Below, one piece after another: positions 41,376 through 50,247 of a stretch of DNA of 64,000 bases (position 1 is the first letter of the stretch; each line of letters starts with the position of its first letter). Position numbers and translations under genes: made by a program. The DNA comes from Vibrio coralliilyticus ATCC BAA-450 (lineage in GTDB: Bacteria > Pseudomonadota > Gammaproteobacteria > Enterobacterales > Vibrionaceae). The notes below the pieces were generated by a model. It ran no database searches. It worked only from the letters and a program-made list of their open reading frames with translations, and was not told the origin of the DNA. Where the stretch lies: assembly GCF_000176135.1 (NCBI RefSeq), contig NZ_ACZN01000013.1, forward strand, positions 124,001 through 188,000, given 5' to 3'.

Positions 41376-41816
41376 CTAAATATTGATCGGCGTCCGGCTG
41401 ATACCATGCCTTAAACAAAAAGATAACCAATCCCCTAAAAAGCGGTTCAGTTGTACTTTTTCATCTTGTTGAACCATCTTATCGTTGGGGTACTCGTATC
41501 GAGCGTTGACTCTTTTTAAGTGCTCACATTCACACACTTCTGCAACACGAGCATCGTGGTAGAGCCTGACAGACATTTTTGGTAATGGAAATACCGGGAT
41601 ATCATCACTTTGACAAATATCGACCAAAGTTGTGTACTTTGTGACTTCGACCACTTGAATTTGATAGGTCATATTGGCGGCTTGGTAGCAGCGCACATCG
41701 CCCACCTTTGCCCGATGAGGAAGCAAAGCATTGAGCTTGGCGTAATTGGTTTCATAAGTCCGCATCAAATCTGACAAATCAACGTGATACGGCTTTTTTA
41801 CTGCTACTTGTGCCAT
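41376..41816 (-). CDS. yqiB: YqiB family protein (DUF1249)
   Basis: Conserved proteobacterial protein of unknown function. The start ATG at 41816 (MAQVAVKKPYHVDLSDLM) has TAAGAGAAC upstream; the reported open frame 12 codons longer has no support. The 146 residues include VKKPYHVDL, the central VVEVTKYTTLVDI and FPLPKMSVRLYHDARVAEV. It overlaps the nudF stop by 13 bp and is followed by cpdA, so it is probably co-translated with both. Confidence 0.92.
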   Translation of the reverse strand: MAQVAVKKPYHVDLSDLMRTYETNYAKLNALLPHRAKVGDVRCYQAANMTYQIQVVEVTKYTTLVDICQSDDIPVFPLPKMSVRLYHDARVAEVCECEHLKRVNARYEYPNDKMVQQDEKVQLNRFLGDWLSFCLRHGISRTPINI

Positions 41817-42433
41817 TGTTCTCTTAACGATTGGTGGTTTAGCTGCAACCATTGCAGTGCAATAATCGAAGCGCCATTTTCAAATTTACCTTCAACAATC
41901 CATTGATAAGCGGTCTCACGGCTCACCACATGAACTCGAATGTCCTCACCTTCATAGTCTAAACCATGAATTCCGTGAGCGGTTGAAGCATCCACTTTTC
42001 CGACGTACACATCCAGCTTTTCAGAACACCCGCCTGAGGACGGGTAATAAGATGTGACTTTAGCTAACTCCTCAACCGAAATCCCCGCTTCTTCAGAGGC
42101 TTCACGGCGAACGACTTGCTCTGGCGATTCATCGGTATCAATGATACCTGCAACAATTTCAAGCTGCCATGGATGAGCGTGCTCCAAAGCACCGACACGA
42201 ATTTGCTCAATCAGAACGACCTGATCACTCACTGGATCATACGGTAACAACGCAGCAGCATGACCACGTTCAAACATCTCCCTCTCAATCACCTCACTCC
42301 AGCCGCCTTCGAACAATTTATGTCTGAAGCGATACTTAATCATCCTAAAAAAGCCCTTAAATAGAGTTTCTTTTGAGATAATTTCTACATCTTGTGGAGT
42401 AAATTCACTTTGTTGATTGTCAGATAGTTGCAT
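41804..42433 (-). CDS. nudF: ADP-ribose pyrophosphatase NudF
   Basis: Cytosolic Nudix hydrolase that cleaves ADP-ribose and related sugars. It has 209 residues. The Nudix box (about residues 97-119) has all key residues (G, E, REASEEAG), and the GGCSEKLDVYVGKVD segment typical of ADP-ribose enzymes follows. It is first in the minus-strand operon and divergent from tolC. Confidence 0.96.
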   Translation of the reverse strand: MQLSDNQQSEFTPQDVEIISKETLFKGFFRMIKYRFRHKLFEGGWSEVIEREMFERGHAAALLPYDPVSDQVVLIEQIRVGALEHAHPWQLEIVAGIIDTDESPEQVVRREASEEAGISVEELAKVTSYYPSSGGCSEKLDVYVGKVDASTAHGIHGLDYEGEDIRVHVVSRETAYQWIVEGKFENGASIIALQWLQLNHQSLREQWHK

Positions 42434-42508
42434 TTGGCACCTCAGTGAGTGAATCTTATAGTTTACTCAGACAAAAGCTTAACTTCCAAGGACATGGCTC
42501 AACTTTTT

Positions 42509-42523
42509 ATACAAATTTTGTAT
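42509..42523. promoter_or_regulatory. inverted repeat in the nudF-tolC divergent region
   Basis: ATACAAA-T-TTTGTAT is an exact 15-bp dyad between the divergent nudF and tolC starts. It is a plausible operator for an unknown regulator, but it is AT-rich and could be chance. Confidence 0.3.
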
Positions 42524-42666
42524 TCTGAGTTAAATTGATGAATTAAATATATTGCACAAGTGGATAGTTAAGTGTAAAAATTTGCAAAGTTTTGCGTGAA
42601 TTAGCATCAGTATGAGTTAAACTCTCGATGAGTCACCTTTTTCATATTTTGGCAGGAATAGGACCT

Positions 42667-43986
42667 ATGAAAAAACTGCTTCCACTATTTATCAGTGCAG
42701 CACTAGGCAGCTTAAGCACCAACGCTTTTGCTGACACACTGACGGAAATTTATAACCAAGCAAAAGAAAACGACCCAACATTACTTAGCGCAGCAGCTAC
42801 TCGTGACTCTGCATTTGAAGCGGTGAACTCTAGCCGTGCCACCTTACTACCTCAAATTAACCTGACAGCAGCGTACGATATTAATCAAACCGAAACTGAC
42901 AACGTTAATAAGGACAACGATGCGTGGAATGCCAATTTAGGGTTCACTCAAGAGCTTTACAATCGTTCAAGCTGGATCACGTTGGATACTGCTGAAAAAA
43001 CTGCACGTAATGCTGATGCAACGTATGCAGCAGCGCAGCAAGCACTTATCTTGCGAGTAGCAACAGCCTATTTTGACGTACTAAAAGCCCAGGATAACCT
43101 AGTGTTTGTTCAGGCAGAAAAAGCCGCGGTAGGCCGCCAATTGGAGCAAACTAAGCAACGTTTTGAAGTGGGTTTGTCAGCAATCACTGACGTACATGAT
43201 GCACAAGCACAGTACGACTCAGTGTTAGCAGACGAAGTGCTAGCACAGAATGATTTGATCAACAGCTACGAAGGCTTACGTGAAATTACTGGTCTAGAGC
43301 ACACGAATCTGAACGTATTAGATATTGCGCGTTTCTCAGCAAGCAAAACAGATGCACCAGTCGATGCTTTGGTGGAAGAAGCACAACAGAAAAACTTAAG
43401 TTTGCTTTCTTCTCGTATTGCACAAGATATAGCACGTGACAAAATTTCACTGCAAAGCTCTGGCCACCTTCCATCGTTAACTTTAGATGGTGGTTATACG
43501 ATGAGCGAAACTTCTCCAGATGCTGGAAACACTACAGAAACAGATACATTCAACGTTGGTTTGAACCTTTCAGTTCCAATCTACTCAGGTGGCGCAACTA
43601 CCTCACTAACTAAGCAAGCACAATTTGATTACGTTGCTGCAAGCCAAGATTTAGAAGCTACTTACCGTAGTGTCGTTAAAGACGTGCGCGCCTTTAACAA
43701 CAACATCAGTGCTTCGATTGGCGCACTGCGCGCTTATGAACAAACTGTGGTTTCAGCTAAATCTGCTTTAGAAGCAACAGAAGCAGGCTTTGATGTAGGT
43801 ACCCGTACTATCGTCGACGTTCTTGACTCAACTCGTAACTTGTACGATGCAAACAAGAACCTATCTAACGCACGTTACGATTACATCCTAAGTGTGTTGC
43901 AGCTTCGTCAAGCTGTCGGCACGTTGAGTGAGCAAGATATCCTAGATATCAACGCAGGCCTCAAAGAAGCCCCAGCTAACAGCTAA
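42667..43986 (+). CDS. tolC: outer-membrane efflux channel TolC
   Basis: Trimeric outer-membrane channel used by RND and ABC efflux pumps and type I secretion. The start ATG at 42667 (MKKLLPLFISAALG) has AGGA upstream; the longer frame is unsupported. A signal peptide ends at about A22 (NAFA-DTLTEIY). The 439 residues contain the two-fold repeated OEP domains with the coiled-coil helices and the PxSGG-type loop (VPIYSGG). The last codons (AACAGCTAA) and the stop are inside a 7-bp tandem repeat, so the gene end has been shaped by the repeat. Confidence 0.97.
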   Translation: MKKLLPLFISAALGSLSTNAFADTLTEIYNQAKENDPTLLSAAATRDSAFEAVNSSRATLLPQINLTAAYDINQTETDNVNKDNDAWNANLGFTQELYNRSSWITLDTAEKTARNADATYAAAQQALILRVATAYFDVLKAQDNLVFVQAEKAAVGRQLEQTKQRFEVGLSAITDVHDAQAQYDSVLADEVLAQNDLINSYEGLREITGLEHTNLNVLDIARFSASKTDAPVDALVEEAQQKNLSLLSSRIAQDIARDKISLQSSGHLPSLTLDGGYTMSETSPDAGNTTETDTFNVGLNLSVPIYSGGATTSLTKQAQFDYVAASQDLEATYRSVVKDVRAFNNNISASIGALRAYEQTVVSAKSALEATEAGFDVGTRTIVDVLDSTRNLYDANKNLSNARYDYILSVLQLRQAVGTLSEQDILDINAGLKEAPANS

Positions 43987-44043
43987 CAGCTAACAGCTAA
44001 CAGCTAACAGCTAACAGCTAACAGCTAACAGCTAACAGCTAAC
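43974..44043 (+). repeat. 7-bp tandem repeat, 10 copies of AGCTAAC
   Basis: Exactly ten perfect copies of AGCTAAC run from 43974 to 44043, starting in the last tolC codons and extending towards the tolC terminator. The unit contains TAA, and because 7 is not a multiple of 3 every reading frame meets a stop within three units. Confidence 0.98.
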
Positions 44044-44053
44044 ACTGAAAAGT

Positions 44054-44086
44054 AAAAAGGTTGATGCTTTCGCATCAACCTTTTTT
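44054..44086. terminator. terminator after tolC
   Basis: GGTTGATGC-TTTC-GCATCAACC flanked by AAAAA and TTTTTT; it ends tolC and can also end the minus-strand lipoprotein gene. Confidence 0.92.
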
Positions 44087-44107
44087 CATTCTTGGCTAAC
44101 TCATTAA

Positions 44108-44554
44108 CTAGTATACGGTGTCTATCACCACATCTTTTTCTACTAGCCACTCTACTTTGTCGCCGTTCTTAAGCATCAATGCGACATCGACTGGCTTGTC
44201 TGCATCCACCGCGAATTGCCACACAAAGGCAACTTCCCAATGGCTTTGATTATGAGTGCGTAAGTCGAGTAAATCACCATCAATAATCCAGCTATCTTCT
44301 CCCTGCTTAATTGAGATGCTCTCCACTTCCAGAGTCGCTGGCAACACTTTGTCTGACTGCAGATACAGGGCACCATGGAGCGTTTGATCTTGCACTTCAC
44401 CTAAGGTCGGCATTTTATTCAGCCAAAGATTACTCTTTAAACTAACCGTCGCGTCTTCAACCTTGGTCTGGTTGTCTTGCTCCCAACCGACTGGCGCGGT
44501 TGAACACCCTGCTAAAAGCGCTGCGCCCAGCGCTACTAATGCTATTTTATTCAT
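44108..44554 (-). CDS. unrecognised lipoprotein downstream of arcB
   Basis: A 148-residue protein with a lipoprotein signal (MNKIALVALGAALLAGC, lipobox LAGC with C17) followed by a beta-rich periplasmic region (SLKSNLWLNKMPTLGEV ... WEVAFVWQF ... VEWLVEKDVVIDTVY). The ATG at 44554 has AAAGGTG upstream. It begins only 5 bp after the arcB stop, so the two genes are surely co-transcribed. The residue after C17 is S, which favours the outer membrane. I do not recognise a family, and no function can be assigned. Confidence 0.85.
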   Translation of the reverse strand: MNKIALVALGAALLAGCSTAPVGWEQDNQTKVEDATVSLKSNLWLNKMPTLGEVQDQTLHGALYLQSDKVLPATLEVESISIKQGEDSWIIDGDLLDLRTHNQSHWEVAFVWQFAVDADKPVDVALMLKNGDKVEWLVEKDVVIDTVY

Positions 44555-44559
44555 TGTTA

Positions 44560-46899
44560 TCACCTTTGAGCCAACCACTCTTTCAGAGTTTGAATATCAT
44601 TCTGATATTCATTCTTTATTTCTTCAACCCAGTCATCGATGTTTTCCCACCAAGCGGGTAAATCCGGTGACTGTGCTTTCTGAGCAACTTTCTGAATGTG
44701 CTTAAGGCCAATAGAACCCGCTGCACCTTTAATCTTGTGCGCTTCAGAAACAATGCCTTCTTGATGTTTTGCCGTCATGTTGGAATTCAGCACTTCGACG
44801 TATTCAGGCATCATATTCTCAAACATTTCAATGCTATCCAGCACAGGCTGTGAGCCGACGATCCCTACGTAGGACTCCAACATATCCAGATCTAGAACTC
44901 GACTAAACAAGTCATTGCCTTCTGAACTTTCCACCACAGTGACAGGCTCTGGCTGTTGGTAATCTTCATCCGAAGTAAACTTGGCAATCACTTCCTGAAC
45001 CGCGGTCACCGATAGTGGTTTGCTAATCGCATCGTCCATGCCTTTTTCAAGATACTCATTTTTATTCTTCAGTACATTGGCTGTAAGGGCGACCAAAGGC
45101 GGCAAATCTTTATAAGTTTTACGATAAAATTCAGCAACATCAAAACCTGTCATATCTGGAAGCTGTATATCGAGGAAAGCCAGATCATAGATCTCTGGAT
45201 CAAACATTTCGATAGCATCTTGCCCCGTCATTGCCACGCTAACTTCATGCCCCATACTCTCAAGTAACGAGCGAGCGACTGTAATATTCAGCTCAATATC
45301 TTCAACCATAAAGATATTGAGCTCCTTACGCTCAGCCGGAGACACTTCAGGCTCTTCCTCGACCACAGAGAGTGGGACATGAATGGTCACCGTAAAGGTA
45401 CTGCCAAAGCCTTCTTCACTACTGACCGTAATATCCCCATCCATCATCTTAATCAGCTGTTTGGACACCGCAAGACCAATCCCTGTACCAACGGCATGTA
45501 GATTATCTTTGCCCGACTTAACCTGATAATACATGGCAAAGATCTTATCCAATTCTGCTTCTGGGATCCCGATACCACTGTCTTCGATTTCCATCGTGAT
45601 GTTGGCATACTCTTCATCGACTTCAGCTTCAACTGTCATCACGACGCCACCTTCTTTGGTGAATTTCATCGCATTACTGATCAGATTCCACAGCACCTGA
45701 CGTAGCCTTGTGGCATCGACATCAATTGCAGTAGGCAGATCGCTTAATCGTTCCAGATCAAATCGCAGCCCCTTCTGAGAAGCCATCAAGGCAGAGATAC
45801 TTTCCATTTCCGCTACAAACTCTTCAAAATTCAGCGAAGAAGGGAACAGCTCCAGTTTGCGGCGATCAAACTTATCCATATCAATAATATCGTTGAAGAT
45901 ATTACCTAGGGTAATCGCGCTGACATTAATAGTTTGCATGTGATTGCGCTGCTCATCCGTCATCTGAGTATCCAACAGCATGCGGCTCAATCCGACAATT
46001 CCATTAAGCGGTGTGCGCAGTTCGTGGCTAATGGTTGAAATAAAGGTGGTCTTATCGCGACTGGCTTTTTTCAACGATTCTTCGTGGCGTTTGCGCTCAG
46101 TGATATCGCGGCCGAAGCCAACCAGCCCAAGGTGGCGGCCATCTTTGCTATAGAAAGGCACTTTGCGTAACTCAAAATAATTTTTGTGCCCATCTGGATA
46201 TTCAAGCCACTGTTCGTATGTTAATGCTTGATTATCGGCAAAGACTTTTTCATCCGTATCGACAATCTGTTGAGCGACTTCTTTGCTGTAAACGTCCCAT
46301 GGTGTCAGACCGACAAGCTGGTTCTCTTTTTTACCGGTCAATTCTTCCATTGCACGGTTACAGCCTGAGAAAACACCGTCTGCATTACGGTAATAGATAA
46401 GATCCGGAGAGGCATCAATGAAAGATCGTAGTAAAGCCGTTCGCTCAGCTAACTCTAGCTGAGTTCGCTCACGCTGATAAACCTCATTCTCGAGATCTTT
46501 CATCGCTTCTTCACGGGCTTCTTCTGCCTTAATCCGTTCTTCAATCTCTTGGTTCAGCTTTGAGATGTTCTGCTGCAGTTTATGGTTCAGCTCCTGATCT
46601 CGTGAGCGCATATCTTTGAGCTTGGAGACTAACTTGGATAATCGCTGACGGGACTCCTCAAGCTGATCAACCACGACAGAAAGGAAGTACACAGCCCATG
46701 GCGTAATCAATAGACCAAAAAACACTGAGCGAACAATGTCTATGTCATCGACATGTCCACTTAGCACCAAGGTAATGCCAACCTGAACTACAACGGCCAA
46801 TGCGACAAGAGCCAAAGCAAGAAGAATAGAGAAACGCAAAATGCCAAGCTTGACCAAAAGATCGACATAATACTGAGCGAGGTTTTTTATAGGTTTCAT
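44560..46899 (-). CDS. arcB: aerobic respiration sensor kinase ArcB
   Basis: Inner-membrane hybrid histidine kinase that senses quinone redox state and phosphorylates ArcA. The 779 residues contain two membrane segments (about 23-45 and 57-77), a leucine-rich linker, a PAS domain (about 153-270), the HisKA site H292 (SHELRTPLNG), HATPase (about 395-512), a receiver with D577 (FLDIQLPDM) and an HPt domain with H721 (AHKIKGAAG). C180 is conserved, but the E. coli C241 position is Tyr and no other cysteine exists in the protein. Confidence 0.97.
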   Translation of the reverse strand: MKPIKNLAQYYVDLLVKLGILRFSILLALALVALAVVVQVGITLVLSGHVDDIDIVRSVFFGLLITPWAVYFLSVVVDQLEESRQRLSKLVSKLKDMRSRDQELNHKLQQNISKLNQEIEERIKAEEAREEAMKDLENEVYQRERTQLELAERTALLRSFIDASPDLIYYRNADGVFSGCNRAMEELTGKKENQLVGLTPWDVYSKEVAQQIVDTDEKVFADNQALTYEQWLEYPDGHKNYFELRKVPFYSKDGRHLGLVGFGRDITERKRHEESLKKASRDKTTFISTISHELRTPLNGIVGLSRMLLDTQMTDEQRNHMQTINVSAITLGNIFNDIIDMDKFDRRKLELFPSSLNFEEFVAEMESISALMASQKGLRFDLERLSDLPTAIDVDATRLRQVLWNLISNAMKFTKEGGVVMTVEAEVDEEYANITMEIEDSGIGIPEAELDKIFAMYYQVKSGKDNLHAVGTGIGLAVSKQLIKMMDGDITVSSEEGFGSTFTVTIHVPLSVVEEEPEVSPAERKELNIFMVEDIELNITVARSLLESMGHEVSVAMTGQDAIEMFDPEIYDLAFLDIQLPDMTGFDVAEFYRKTYKDLPPLVALTANVLKNKNEYLEKGMDDAISKPLSVTAVQEVIAKFTSDEDYQQPEPVTVVESSEGNDLFSRVLDLDMLESYVGIVGSQPVLDSIEMFENMMPEYVEVLNSNMTAKHQEGIVSEAHKIKGAAGSIGLKHIQKVAQKAQSPDLPAWWENIDDWVEEIKNEYQNDIQTLKEWLAQR

Positions 46900-46980
46900 T
46901 AGGCGCTCCGTGCGATAAGAATAGGTAAATATTACCTGTTTTCGATACGCGCGGCTAAGAGAACCGAAAGTCTTGGCGGG

Positions 46981-48729
46981 TTAATTCTCGGATGTGTGAT
47001 GAACACAAGTCTGATTGCGCCCATTGGCCTTAGCTTGATACAACGCACTGTCGGCTAGAGCAATGAGACTCTCACTATTGTCATAAGGCTGCGGGATCAT
47101 GGTCACTAGACCAATACTCACGGTTAAGACCGTTGAGACTTCAGAAGCTTTGTGCTCCAGAGCCAAACTAGCGATTTCATCATGAATCTTATCCGCCACT
47201 TGCTGTGCGCCTTCTGCCGTTGTGTTCGGCAAAATAAAACCAAACTCTTCGCCGCCATACCGAGCGACGCAGTCACTGGTGCGTGATAAGACCGCTTTAA
47301 AGACACCTGCGACTTTCATCAGCGCTTCATCACCCTCCTGATGACCATAGAAGTCATTGAAACCTTTAAAATAATCGATATCGCAGAGCATAATACTCAG
47401 AGGCTGACGTTCACGGACATGCAAAGGCCACAGAGTAGAGAGTTGTTCGTCAAAACGGCGCCGATTAGAAATTTGTGTCAAGCTGTCAATAAAGCTCAGG
47501 CGCTCTAGCTCTAGGTTTGCCTCTTCCAGTTTTTGTGCGGCAAGATAACGTTCAGAGACATCCCTCGCCATAATTAACACGCCATTAGTTCCTGAAGCAG
47601 GATCGCGGAAAGGAGATTTAACAACGTCATACCAAGTAAATTCGCCATTGCTGTTAATTGCTTTATCGATATAGCGCAATGACTTTCCTTCGTATAGCAC
47701 CTTTTGATCCGTTTCCGACAAACGGCTATATACATCATCGGGGATGACATCTTGCAGTCGTTTACCAATAAGCTCATCAACATCGGAGATACCGAGCGCT
47801 CGGACAAAAGGCTGGTTACACGCTTGATACACCATGTTTTCATTGAAGATGCCTATAGAATCAGGGCTCGACTCGAGGATATTCTGCAAAATAGTATCAC
47901 GCTGAGCCAAAGCGACTTCAGTATCACGACGTTTTTCCATCTCATCACGCAAGTTCTGCTGCATGTTGTGCCAATCCGTCACATCATGACTGATGCCGAT
48001 ACTACCCATTGTTTCCCCGGTAGAGGAAATCAATATATTCTGATAGGTTTCAAGTAAGCAGCTACGGCCATCGGCGTCCGTTGTCCAACGGCGTTTGTTT
48101 GCCCGTCCTTTCACAACACCTTTGATATCGGCACTCCCCTCTTGCGCACGCTCCCCCCAAAAACGTTCGAAGGCTCGGTTTGTCGAAATCAGTTCGCCTT
48201 CATTATTTTTGATGAAAACCAGCTCAGCTAAGTTATCCAAAGCACTGCGCACTACAGAAAGTGATTGAATTTCACGTACCATTTCATCGTGAGATGCTTG
48301 GTGAGAAGAAACATACAGTAGCCACGAAATGCGCCCTCGATAAACGGTTTTACGCCCACTAATATCCACTTTTATTCGGGTATTTTTAGAGATGCTCCAC
48401 TCTATCGGGAAACGATTGAAGCCTTCCCCTGCAAACTGACTAATAGTGGACAACAAAAACTCTCGCGAAACCGTATCTGGCAAAAGAAAGGACTTACCTA
48501 CTCGTCGGATAGCCAACAACTGCATTGCGTTCTTGTTAGAAAGAAGGAGTTTCCCGGACTGCGCTTCAACCAGAATCAAAGCTGTAGGTGCATCTTGAAC
48601 CAACAACTCTATGTGTTTTTGCAATTGTGAGTAAACAAGCGCAGACAGCACGACAAAGAGTAAAATGACTACAAGGTCAAAACCATGTCCATGGGATGTA
48701 TCCCATAACCAGTAAAACACCTGCTCCAT
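46981..48729 (-). CDS. membrane-anchored PAS-GGDEF diguanylate cyclase
   Basis: Predicted to make cyclic di-GMP from GTP. The 582 residues have an N-terminal membrane segment (about 17-34), three PAS-like regions (about 38-125, 155-270 and 280-395) and a C-terminal GGDEF domain. The active site reads GGEEF (492-496) and is intact; an inhibitory-site motif RTSD (483-486) sits five residues before it, so product feedback is likely. It lies 81 bp upstream of arcB on the same strand; the pair may be co-transcribed, linking redox sensing with c-di-GMP. Confidence 0.93.
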   Translation of the reverse strand: MEQVFYWLWDTSHGHGFDLVVILLFVVLSALVYSQLQKHIELLVQDAPTALILVEAQSGKLLLSNKNAMQLLAIRRVGKSFLLPDTVSREFLLSTISQFAGEGFNRFPIEWSISKNTRIKVDISGRKTVYRGRISWLLYVSSHQASHDEMVREIQSLSVVRSALDNLAELVFIKNNEGELISTNRAFERFWGERAQEGSADIKGVVKGRANKRRWTTDADGRSCLLETYQNILISSTGETMGSIGISHDVTDWHNMQQNLRDEMEKRRDTEVALAQRDTILQNILESSPDSIGIFNENMVYQACNQPFVRALGISDVDELIGKRLQDVIPDDVYSRLSETDQKVLYEGKSLRYIDKAINSNGEFTWYDVVKSPFRDPASGTNGVLIMARDVSERYLAAQKLEEANLELERLSFIDSLTQISNRRRFDEQLSTLWPLHVRERQPLSIMLCDIDYFKGFNDFYGHQEGDEALMKVAGVFKAVLSRTSDCVARYGGEEFGFILPNTTAEGAQQVADKIHDEIASLALEHKASEVSTVLTVSIGLVTMIPQPYDNSESLIALADSALYQAKANGRNQTCVHHTSEN

Positions 48730-48776
48730 TCTAATGCTCTATATCTATTAACCTAATACTAAGGTTACAAAAGATA

Positions 48777-49736
48777 TCAGCTTATTGATGAGTTTTCTGT
48801 ATTTATTGTTGGTTTTACATACACAAAAGGACGACCGATGGATGAACCTTGTGCACCTTCATGCTTAAGCGCATCGCCAATTTTCGTCATTGCTAACCAA
48901 CGATTTTCACACCATAAAGGGGCAAGCAGAGTTGGGCGCCGGGCTGCCGATGAAACCCGATGAAACACAATCTCGGGTGGTGTCATGCGGATCATTGCGC
49001 TAGCAGTATCCACATATTGCTGCAGAGAGGGAGCATTAAGCTTGCCTGCCTTCCAAGCTTTAGCCATGGTACTACCTTCAACAATGTGCAAACTGTGAAG
49101 TTTGATCCCATCAGTTCCAACATCAATAACTTTACGCATCGTATCAATGTTATCTTGGTGAGTTTCTTTCGGTAGGCCAACTATCAAGTGGGTACAGACT
49201 TTAATACCTAAAGCTCTCGCTCGTTTGGCGATGCTAGCATAACAATTAAAATCATGGCCGCGATTTATACGCTTCAGGGTATCATTGTTCGCAGTCTGAA
49301 GACCGAGCTCTAGCCAGATCTCGAAACCTTCTCGTACATAACCAGACAGCAACTCCAATACAGCATCAGGCACACAATCTGGCCGTGTACCAACACACAG
49401 GCCCACAATATCGGCCGCTTTTATTGCCTGCTCGTACATACTCTTCAGAGTCTGAACTTCAGCATACGTACTGGTATATGCTTGAAAGTAAGCTAAATAC
49501 TTCTTAGCCCTATGTACTTCCCCTGCACGATCTTTAAGTTGTTCAAGAATACTCTTTGTCTGAGTTTCTTCGTCTGCAAACGATGCAACATTACAGAAAG
49601 TACATCCCCCTCGACCTATGGTGCCATCTCTATTTGGGCAGCTAAAACCACCATGTAACGTCAGTTTGTGGACTCTCTCGCCATAACGACGCTGAAGATC
49701 TTGTCCAATCGTATTAACCAGCTCATGTAACTGCAT
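48777..49736 (-). CDS. yhcC: YhcC family radical SAM protein (TIGR01212)
   Basis: Predicted radical SAM enzyme of unknown substrate. The start ATG at 49736 (MQLHELVNTIGQDLQ) matches the E. coli YhcC N-terminus; a TTG six codons upstream is less likely. The 319 residues carry the [4Fe-4S] cysteines in HGGFSCPNRDGT and GGCTFCNVASF (about 29-52), GLCVGTRPDC, LGLQTANNDTLKRINRGHD, HLIVGLPKE and RPTLLAPLWCENRW. It lies 47 bp upstream of the GGDEF gene and is divergent from gltB. Confidence 0.95.
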   Translation of the reverse strand: MQLHELVNTIGQDLQRRYGERVHKLTLHGGFSCPNRDGTIGRGGCTFCNVASFADEETQTKSILEQLKDRAGEVHRAKKYLAYFQAYTSTYAEVQTLKSMYEQAIKAADIVGLCVGTRPDCVPDAVLELLSGYVREGFEIWLELGLQTANNDTLKRINRGHDFNCYASIAKRARALGIKVCTHLIVGLPKETHQDNIDTMRKVIDVGTDGIKLHSLHIVEGSTMAKAWKAGKLNAPSLQQYVDTASAMIRMTPPEIVFHRVSSAARRPTLLAPLWCENRWLAMTKIGDALKHEGAQGSSIGRPFVYVKPTINTENSSIS

Positions 49737-49756
49737 AGTTTTTTCACAACACAAAC

Positions 49757-49775
49757 AATAATGAATATCATTTCC
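49757..49775. promoter_or_regulatory. Fur-box-like sequence upstream of yhcC and gltB
   Basis: AATAATGAATATCATTTCC matches 14 of 19 positions of the classical Fur box. It lies 21 bp before the yhcC start. Two encoded neighbours (YhcC, GltB) are iron-sulfur proteins, which fits but does not prove iron control. Confidence 0.3.
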
Positions 49776-50212
49776 ATTAGTGTAATTAAATTACAGCAAT
49801 GAAAAATTTGGAGGTGGAAATCTAGCGATTTAAAACAGAAAGGAAGTTATTTAAAGTCAATAAACATGCACAAAATGGAGAACAAAACCCAATTGTTAAG
49901 CAAAAGTTAAACATAATACCTATAACAACGGCTAAAAAAGTACTCTGCTAACTCGAATTTTGATTGCAATTCATCCTGACAAAATTGTAGGATAATTTCA
50001 GATTTTAGTTTTATTTGTGTAATAAATTACATATTTAGTTGCTAAAACATCGGTGTTTTCCAGCTCCCACCTATATAAATCACTAGATTGTGATACAAAA
50101 AACATGGATTTCACCAAGGATTGTTTTTCTCGCAATATTTTTCCTGCGAGATACGGAATGGAATCAAAGTCGCCAACCTAGGCAGGCTGCGAATCATAAA
50201 AATAAAGGACTG

Positions 50213-50247
50213 GACGCAAAACTAGTATCGGCTAGTACATTTGCGTC
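50213..50247 (+). promoter_or_regulatory. stem-loop in the gltB leader
   Basis: GACGCAAAACTAG (50213-50225) pairs with CTAGT plus TTTGCGTC (50232-50247) around a 6-base loop with one 3-base bulge. It ends 23 nt before the gltB ATG, just upstream of the ribosome site. Confidence 0.5.

Noticed and set aside
43974..44043. The tandem repeat after tolC as a CRISPR-like array
   Set aside because: The 7-bp units are directly abutting with no spacers and no cas genes are nearby; it is a simple tandem repeat.
50104..50181. A 25-codon frame (MDFTKDCFSRN...) in the gltB leader as a possible leader peptide
   Set aside because: No ribosome site precedes the ATG, there is no run of regulatory codons, and the region is better explained as structured untranslated RNA.
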